Source: Gaiellasilicea sp031371615
GTDB taxonomy: Bacteria; Actinomycetota; Thermoleophilia; Gaiellales; Gaiellaceae
DNA length: 17,810 nucleotides
Reading direction: 5' to 3'
Assembly: GCA_031371615.1 (NCBI GenBank)
Contig: JANMJY010000295.1
Location: 1-17,810 of the forward strand
The notes beneath the pieces were generated by a model. The model did not search any database and had not been told where the DNA came from. It worked only from the letters and a program-made list of their open reading frames with translations. Below are positions 13,731 to 17,810 of this stretch, piece after piece. The translations under genes and the position numbers were made by a program. Each line of letters starts with the position of its first letter. Position 1 is the first letter of the stretch.

Positions 13731-15188
13731 GTGGATGAAGGCGTCGTACTCCTGCTGATCGGACTGGTCCTGGCGGCGAGCATCGTGCTCGCGCTCGGTG
13801 CTGCGCGGACGCGATTGCCCGTTCTCGTCGTGTTCCTGGCGCTGGGGATGCTGCTCGGCTCGGAGGGACCGGGCGGGATCGAGTTCGACGACTCGACGCT
13901 CGCTCGCAGGGTCGGGATGGTCGGGCTGGCGCTGATCCTCTACGAGGGAGGGCTGCAGACCTCGTGGCGGCGCCTCCGGCAAGTGGTCCTTCCGGCAGCG
14001 CTCCTGAGCACGATCGGCGTCCTCGTCAGCACGCTCCTGACGGGCGTCGCGGCGTACTGGCTGTTCGACCTCTCCTGGCTCGGTTCGGTCCTGCTCGGCG
14101 CCGTCGTCGCCGCCACCGACGCTGCCGCGGTCTTCGCGACGCTCCGCGCCACGCACATCCGGCGCACGCTGGCGCGCACGCTCGAGGCGGAGTCGGGCCT
14201 CAACGACCCGACGGGGATTGCGCTGACGCTCGGCCTGATCGCCTGGATCGAGCGGCCCGACTCGTACGGGATCGACGACCTCTCGCTCCTGATCTTCGAG
14301 CAGATCGGCCTGGGGCTGCTCGTCGGGGTAGCCCTCGGCGCCGCCGCGAGCTGGGTCTTTGGACGGCTCCCCCACTCGATCGGCGCCTTCGCGCCCGTGG
14401 CGTCGATCGCCGCGGGCGCGCTTTCGTTCGGCGTTGCGGACGTGATCGGCGGCAGCGGCTTCCTCGCCGTCTACCTCGTCGGCCTCGCGGTCGGCAGCAC
14501 GCCGTCGCGCTACCGCCGTCAACTTGTCGCCTTCCACGAAGGGCTCGCCTTCCTGGCGCAGGTGGCGATCTTCATCGTCTTCGGCCTGCTGGTCTTCCCG
14601 AGCGCGCTACTCGACGTGGCGCTGCCGGGCCTCGCGCTGGCGCTCCTGCTGATGCTCGTGATCCGACCGGCGGCGGTGCTCGCCTCGACGCTCTTCACCG
14701 GTCACACCTGGTCGGCCCGGTTGCTGCTCGGCTGGGCGGGGCTGCGCGGGGCGGTGCCGATCGTGCTGGCGACGTACGTGCTCGCCTCCGACGTGACGCA
14801 CAAGGAGACGATCTTCAACGCAGTCTTCTTCGTCGTCGTCGTTTCGACGATCGTCCAGGGCACGACGCTCGAGTGGCTCGCCGGACGTCTGCGGCTGCTC
14901 TCGCAGGCACCGCCGGTCCACCACGCGCCCCTCGAAGTGGGCCTTCTGGCCAAACTCGACCTCGTCGACTTCGTCGTCGCCGGCGACCATGCGATCGCGG
15001 GCTCAGCTGTGCGCGAGCTGGGCCTGCCGCGCGACGCGCTGATTGCACTCGTCACCCGCGGGGAGGACACGATCCCGCCGCGCGGCAGCACCGTGGTCGA
15101 GGCCGGCGACCGCCTCTTCGTGCTCGTGCCGCACGCGAGGCGCGCCGATCTCGAGGACGTCTTCGCGCGCTGGCGGCGGCTCGTCTAG
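13731..15188 (+). CDS. Cation/proton antiporter of the CPA1 (NhaP/CvrA-like) family with TrkA-C domain
   Basis: This 485-aa membrane protein exchanges K+ or Na+ for protons. The N-terminal antiporter domain (about 1-390) has around twelve helices, with the ion-site signatures TDAAAVFATLR and ESGLNDPTGIAL. The C-terminal part (about 400-480, including PPRGSTVVEAGDRLFVLVP) is a TrkA-C/RCK-C ligand-sensing domain, as in potassium/proton antiporters of the CvrA type. I cannot tell the ion from sequence. The start is GTG at 13731; no in-frame start codon lies just upstream. It is divergent from the UbiB-like gene (89 bp) and its stop interlocks with that of argF. Confidence 0.93.
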   Translation: MDEGVVLLLIGLVLAASIVLALGAARTRLPVLVVFLALGMLLGSEGPGGIEFDDSTLARRVGMVGLALILYEGGLQTSWRRLRQVVLPAALLSTIGVLVSTLLTGVAAYWLFDLSWLGSVLLGAVVAATDAAAVFATLRATHIRRTLARTLEAESGLNDPTGIALTLGLIAWIERPDSYGIDDLSLLIFEQIGLGLLVGVALGAAASWVFGRLPHSIGAFAPVASIAAGALSFGVADVIGGSGFLAVYLVGLAVGSTPSRYRRQLVAFHEGLAFLAQVAIFIVFGLLVFPSALLDVALPGLALALLLMLVIRPAAVLASTLFTGHTWSARLLLGWAGLRGAVPIVLATYVLASDVTHKETIFNAVFFVVVVSTIVQGTTLEWLAGRLRLLSQAPPVHHAPLEVGLLAKLDLVDFVVAGDHAIAGSAVRELGLPRDALIALVTRGEDTIPPRGSTVVEAGDRLFVLVPHARRADLEDVFARWRRLV

Positions 15189-16102
15189 ACGACGGTCAGC
15201 GCGAGCAGAGCCTTCGCCGTGTGCAGGCGGTTCTCCGCCTCGTCCCAGGCCGCACTGCGCGGCCCGTAGAGGACGTCCGCAGCGATCTCCTCGCCGGGAT
15301 GCGCGGGCAGGCAATGGAGCACGATCGCGTCCGGATCGGCGAGCGCCAGGAGACCGTCGTCCACGGTGTAGCCGGAGAAGGCGAGCAGACGCCTGGCGCG
15401 CTCGGCCTCCTGCCCCATGCTCGTCCAGACGTCTGTGACGACGACGTGCGCGTCGGTGGCGGCCTCGCGCGGGTCGCGCACGACCGGGATCGACGCGTCG
15501 GCGGGCTCATAGCCCGGCGGAGTGGCGCAGACGAGCTCCGCGCCGAACAGGGCACAGGCCTCGGCCAGCGAGAGGCAGACGTTGTTGCCGTCGCCGATCC
15601 AGGCGACCCGAAGCCCTGCAACGACGCCGAAGCGCTCCCGGATCGTCTGCAGGTCGGCGAGCGCCTGGAGCGGATGTGCCTCATCGGTGAGGGCGTTGAC
15701 CACCGGGATCGTCGCCGCCGCGGTGAAGGCCTCGAGCTCCGCGTGCGCATACGTGCGGATCGCGATCGCATCCAGGTAGCGGGAGAGCACGCGCGCCGTA
15801 TCCTCGATCGGCTCGCCTCGCGCGAGCTGGAGCTGCTCGTCGGGAAGGTAGAGCGAGGTCGCGCCGAGGTGCGCCGCCGCGACCTCGAGTGAGACTCGCG
15901 TCCGCGTCGAGTGCTTGCGGAAGAGCAGGCCGACGGTGCGCCCTTCCAGCAGGCGGTGGGGCTCGCGCGAGCGCTGCTTCGCCTTCAGGTCGTCCGCGAG
16001 GTCGAGCACGGCCTCGAGCTCCGCGGCGGTCCAGTCGCGGACGCGAGCGAGCGAGCGTCCGCGCAGGTCGATCCCGAGCGCCCTCGGCAGCGTCATGGCC
16101 AT
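15185..16102 (-). CDS. argF: Ornithine carbamoyltransferase ArgF
   Basis: It makes citrulline from ornithine and carbamoyl phosphate in arginine synthesis. At 305 aa it has normal length. The carbamoyl-phosphate loop is STRTR (65-69), HPLQ is at 143-146, the ornithine-loop DVWTSMG ends at 230, and HCLP is at 263-266. Two usual positions differ: FRKHSTRTR instead of the common FEKxSTRTR, and HCLPAHPG instead of HCLPAHRG (Pro269 for Arg). The remaining catalytic residues argue for an active OTC. The ATG at 16100-16102 shares its A with the argR TAA stop; a second in-frame ATG is at 16096. It is the third gene of argD-argR-argF. Confidence 0.95.
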   Translation of the reverse strand: MAMTLPRALGIDLRGRSLARVRDWTAAELEAVLDLADDLKAKQRSREPHRLLEGRTVGLLFRKHSTRTRVSLEVAAAHLGATSLYLPDEQLQLARGEPIEDTARVLSRYLDAIAIRTYAHAELEAFTAAATIPVVNALTDEAHPLQALADLQTIRERFGVVAGLRVAWIGDGNNVCLSLAEACALFGAELVCATPPGYEPADASIPVVRDPREAATDAHVVVTDVWTSMGQEAERARRLLAFSGYTVDDGLLALADPDAIVLHCLPAHPGEEIAADVLYGPRSAAWDEAENRLHTAKALLALTVV

Positions 16103-16563
16103 TACGTGTCGCCGTCCAGATGATGGCGGAGCTGGTCGGCGAGCTCCGCCGCCGCAAACCCCTCACGGGCGGCGAGGAAGATCGTGTCGTCGCCCGCGAT
16201 GCAACCGGCGACCTCGGGGAGCGCCGCATCGTCGACTGCGCGGGCGAGCGCGTTCGCGAAGCCGGGCGGCGTCTTCAGGACGACGAGGTTGTCGGTTGGC
16301 TCGAGCCCGACCACCCAGCGGCGAAGCGCGGCCGCCAACTCGCTCAGGCGGTCGAGGTCGCTCGCACCCGGGTGTGCATAGACGAGGCGGCCGTCGTCTC
16401 CGCGGACCTTGACGAGCCCGAGCTGCGCGATGTCGCGCGAAACGGTCGCCTGCACCGCGTCGAGCCCCTCGTCCCGCAGTGCCTGAACGACGTCGCTCTG
16501 CGTCGAGAGCTGCTGCTCCCCCACGAGCCGGAGAATCGTTCCCTGTCGTTCGAACTTGTTCAC
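16102..16563 (-). CDS. argR: Arginine repressor ArgR
   Basis: ArgR senses arginine and represses, or sometimes activates, arginine genes as a hexamer. This 153-aa protein has the N-terminal winged helix (about 1-70, with ATVSRDIAQLGLVKV) and the C-terminal oligomerisation and arginine-binding domain. The latter contains GFANALARAVDD and IAGDDTIFLA, whose Asp pair binds arginine. The GTG at 16561-16563 overlaps the argD TGA as GTGA and follows a very strong AAGGAGGTG site. Its place inside the operon, before argF, is unusual; argR more often follows argF. I found no clear classical ARG box near argD in the window. Confidence 0.95.
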   Translation of the reverse strand: MNKFERQGTILRLVGEQQLSTQSDVVQALRDEGLDAVQATVSRDIAQLGLVKVRGDDGRLVYAHPGASDLDRLSELAAALRRWVVGLEPTDNLVVLKTPPGFANALARAVDDAALPEVAGCIAGDDTIFLAAREGFAAAELADQLRHHLDGDT

Positions 16564-17699
16564 GTGAGCACCTCCTTGAGTAGGGCCAGTCCGAGCTCGA
16601 CCTCGTCTCCCGAGATGGTCAGGGGCGGCGTCAGCCGAAGGACGGTGTCGCCGGCGCTGCCGACGAGCAGGCCGGCCGACAGGGAGGCTGCGACGACCGG
16701 GCCGGCGGGACGGTCGAGCTCGGCGCCGAGCATCAGCCCACGCCCGCGGACGCCGAGCACGCCGGGCAGCGCGGCCAGGCCGGTCGAAAGCTTCTCTCCG
16801 AGGCGGTGCACCGAGGCCAGCAGAGTGTCATCCACGGTGTCGACGACCGCGCAGGCGGCGGCGGCCGCAACGGGGTTGCCGCCGAACGTGCTCCCGTGAT
16901 CGCCGGGCTCGAAGCCGTCGGCAGCGCCGTCTGCGACGAGGAGCGCCCCGATCGGCAAGCCGTTCGCCAGCCCCTTTGCGAGCGTGAGCGCGTCCGGCGC
17001 GACACCCGACTGCTCCCAGGCGAAGAAGCTGCCGGTGCGACCGACGCCGCACTGGACTTCGTCGAACAGCAGGAGCGCGCCGCGCTCGTCTGCGATCGCC
17101 CGTGCGGCTGCGAGAAACTCGGCGCTCGCCGGGTGAATCCCACCCTCGCCCTGGACCGGCTCGATCAGGATCACCGCGGTGTCGGAGTCGACGACTGAGG
17201 CGAGCGACTCGACGTCGTTCAGCTTCGCAAACCGCGCCACCGGTGCAAGCGGCTCCCAGGCCGCACGCTTGCCGGGCTGCCCGGTGACGGCGAGCGCGCC
17301 GTGCGTGCGGCCGTGGAACGAGCCTTCGAGCGCGACTGCGACCGGCCTGCCCGTCACCTTCCGCGCCCACTTCAGCCCAGCCTCGACGGCCTCGGTGCCC
17401 GAGTTGCAGAAGAACGAGCTCGCGCCTCCGAAGCGTGCCGAGAGCAGGTCGGCGAGCCGGAGCATCGGCTCGGTCGAGTAGAGGTTCGACGTGTGCCAGA
17501 GCGACTCGAGTTGCCGGCGTGCGGCCGCAAGCGGGATCGGATGACAGTGGCCGAGCGAGACGACGGCGATCCCGCCGAGCATGTCGAGATAGCGGCGGCC
17601 GTCGACGTCGGTGAGCCACGCCCCTTGGCCCGACGCGAAGGTGACGTCGTAGCGCGCATACGTGGGCAAGAGCCGTGTGGAGAGAAGCGTATCGCTCAT
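16560..17699 (-). CDS. argD: Acetylornithine aminotransferase ArgD
   Basis: This PLP enzyme (class III aminotransferase, 379 aa) makes N-acetylornithine from N-acetylglutamate semialdehyde and glutamate. Key features are GGIAVVSLGH (42-51), NSGTEAVEAGLKWAR (99-113), FHGRTHGAL (128-136), the PLP Asp in LLLFDEVQCGVGRTG, and Lys242 in TLAKGLANGLPIGA as the Schiff-base lysine. The start is ATG at 17697-17699. Another ATG lies at 17716-17718 in a different frame, produced by the other arm of a perfect inverted repeat. The only Shine-Dalgarno candidate, AGGA, lies in the centre of that repeat. A succinyldiaminopimelate role is possible for ArgD enzymes. Confidence 0.95.
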   Translation of the reverse strand: MSDTLLSTRLLPTYARYDVTFASGQGAWLTDVDGRRYLDMLGGIAVVSLGHCHPIPLAAARRQLESLWHTSNLYSTEPMLRLADLLSARFGGASSFFCNSGTEAVEAGLKWARKVTGRPVAVALEGSFHGRTHGALAVTGQPGKRAAWEPLAPVARFAKLNDVESLASVVDSDTAVILIEPVQGEGGIHPASAEFLAAARAIADERGALLLFDEVQCGVGRTGSFFAWEQSGVAPDALTLAKGLANGLPIGALLVADGAADGFEPGDHGSTFGGNPVAAAAACAVVDTVDDTLLASVHRLGEKLSTGLAALPGVLGVRGRGLMLGAELDRPAGPVVAASLSAGLLVGSAGDTVLRLTPPLTISGDEVELGLALLKEVLT

Positions 17700-17722
17700 G
17701 GGCCAGTTCCTGGCCCATGAGC
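17694..17722. repeat. Perfect 13-bp inverted repeat over the argD start
   Basis: GCTCATGGGCCAG (17694-17706) and CTGGCCCATGAGC (17710-17722) are exact reverse complements separated by TTC. On the argD mRNA it would fold into a stable hairpin with a GAA loop that buries the AUG in its 3' arm and the AGGA site at its tip. This suggests control of argD translation. It could also be a protein-binding palindrome. Confidence 0.75.
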
Positions 17723-17734
17723 TTTAGGGGGCGT

Positions 17735-17756
17735 GGGGGAAATTGGAATTTCCTCC
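17735..17756. repeat. Inverted repeat upstream of argD (near copy of the GTGGGGGAAA element)
   Basis: GGGGGAAATT (17735-17744) and AATTTCCTCC (17747-17756) pair with one G-T mismatch around GG. The left arm with the two preceding bases reads GTGGGGGAAA (17733-17742), the decamer of the mraZ operator. The 2-nt centre is too short for a normal RNA loop, so a protein site is more likely. Confidence 0.5.
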
Positions 17757-17778
17757 GCAGAGCAGAAGAAGGGGGCTC

Positions 17779-17803
17779 GTGGGGGAAAAATGGTTTCCCC
17801 CAC
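17779..17803. repeat. Perfect 10-bp inverted repeat upstream of argD, copy of the ftsI-upstream palindrome
   Basis: GTGGGGGAAA (17779-17788) and TTTCCCCCAC (17794-17803) are perfect arms around AATGG. With flanks, the element matches 1679-1711: both begin GCTCGTGGGG and continue through ATGGTTTCCCCCAC to a GGAG. The region 17723-17810 otherwise shows no coding frame that I can support; the next gene must begin beyond the right edge. Confidence 0.65.
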
Positions 17804-17810
17804 TGGAGCG

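Noticed and set aside
11545..13758. Plus-strand open frame of about 737 codons
   Set aside because: It lies antisense to the UbiB-like gene, is Arg/Asp/Glu-rich, and has no recognisable domain; the minus strand carries intact UbiB motifs.
13964..15892. Long plus-strand frame overlapping the antiporter and argF
   Set aside because: It is a shifted frame of the antiporter continuing antisense to argF; Arg-rich with no motifs.
16560..17718. ATG at 17716-17718 as the argD start
   Set aside because: It is out of frame with argD (19 nt upstream of the real ATG) and is created by the far arm of the inverted repeat.
17779..17803. Rho-independent terminator
   Set aside because: The stem is strong, but no T-run follows on either strand, and near copies sit upstream of gene starts.
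1..17810. Defence system, biosynthetic cluster, prophage, transposon, CRISPR or RNA gene
   Set aside because: All convincing genes are housekeeping or metal/arginine genes; I saw no integrase, transposase, regular spaced repeats or cloverleaf.

Overview
The window is one stretch of high-GC (roughly 70%) bacterial chromosome, densely packed with core genes. I see no tRNA, rRNA, CRISPR array, insertion sequence or phage gene. The mraZ-rsmH-ftsL-ftsI order, heavy use of GTG starts, TAnnnT -10 boxes placed for leaderless transcripts, an ECF sigma factor and OmpR-type regulation all suggest an Actinomycetota member. A deep branch such as Thermoleophilia (Gaiellales/Solirubrobacterales) is my best guess; it is inferred from protein style, not proven.

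Layout. (1) 1-3508, minus strand: the head of the division and cell wall cluster, reading mraZ, rsmH, ftsL, ftsI. ftsI runs off the left edge. mraZ is preceded by four 10-bp GTGG repeats, a textbook MraZ operator, overlapping a sigma-70 type promoter. (2) 3569-6227: a PfkB-family sugar kinase (minus), then, divergently, a small ECF sigma factor translationally coupled to an O6-methylguanine-DNA methyltransferase, then a GNAT acetyltransferase. (3) 6234-9084: a zinc uptake unit, with a Fur/Zur-type repressor divergent from znuA-znuC-znuB. (4) 9085-10911: a remnant of a response-regulator C-terminus, a GAF-GGDEF diguanylate cyclase lacking a canonical start codon, and a convergent OmpR-family regulator whose receiver has lost its phosphorylation site. 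(5) 11016-13641, minus: a UbiB/AarF-type kinase-like protein followed by two small membrane proteins. (6) 13731-15188, plus: a cation/proton antiporter with a TrkA-C domain. (7) 15185-17699, minus: argD-argR-argF, tightly overlapping, with unusual inverted repeats over and upstream of the argD start.

The most interesting signals are in non-coding DNA. The decamer GTGGGGGAAA from the MraZ operator recurs as palindromes upstream of ftsI and argD. The argD start and its ribosome-binding site lie inside a perfect 13-bp inverted repeat. At least five genes share a -10 box placed 6-7 nt before the start codon, which points to leaderless mRNAs. The same spacing at the diguanylate cyclase points to an ATC start. 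I did not find a convincing new multi-gene system; the sigma factor-ogt pair is the nearest candidate for an undescribed regulatory module.
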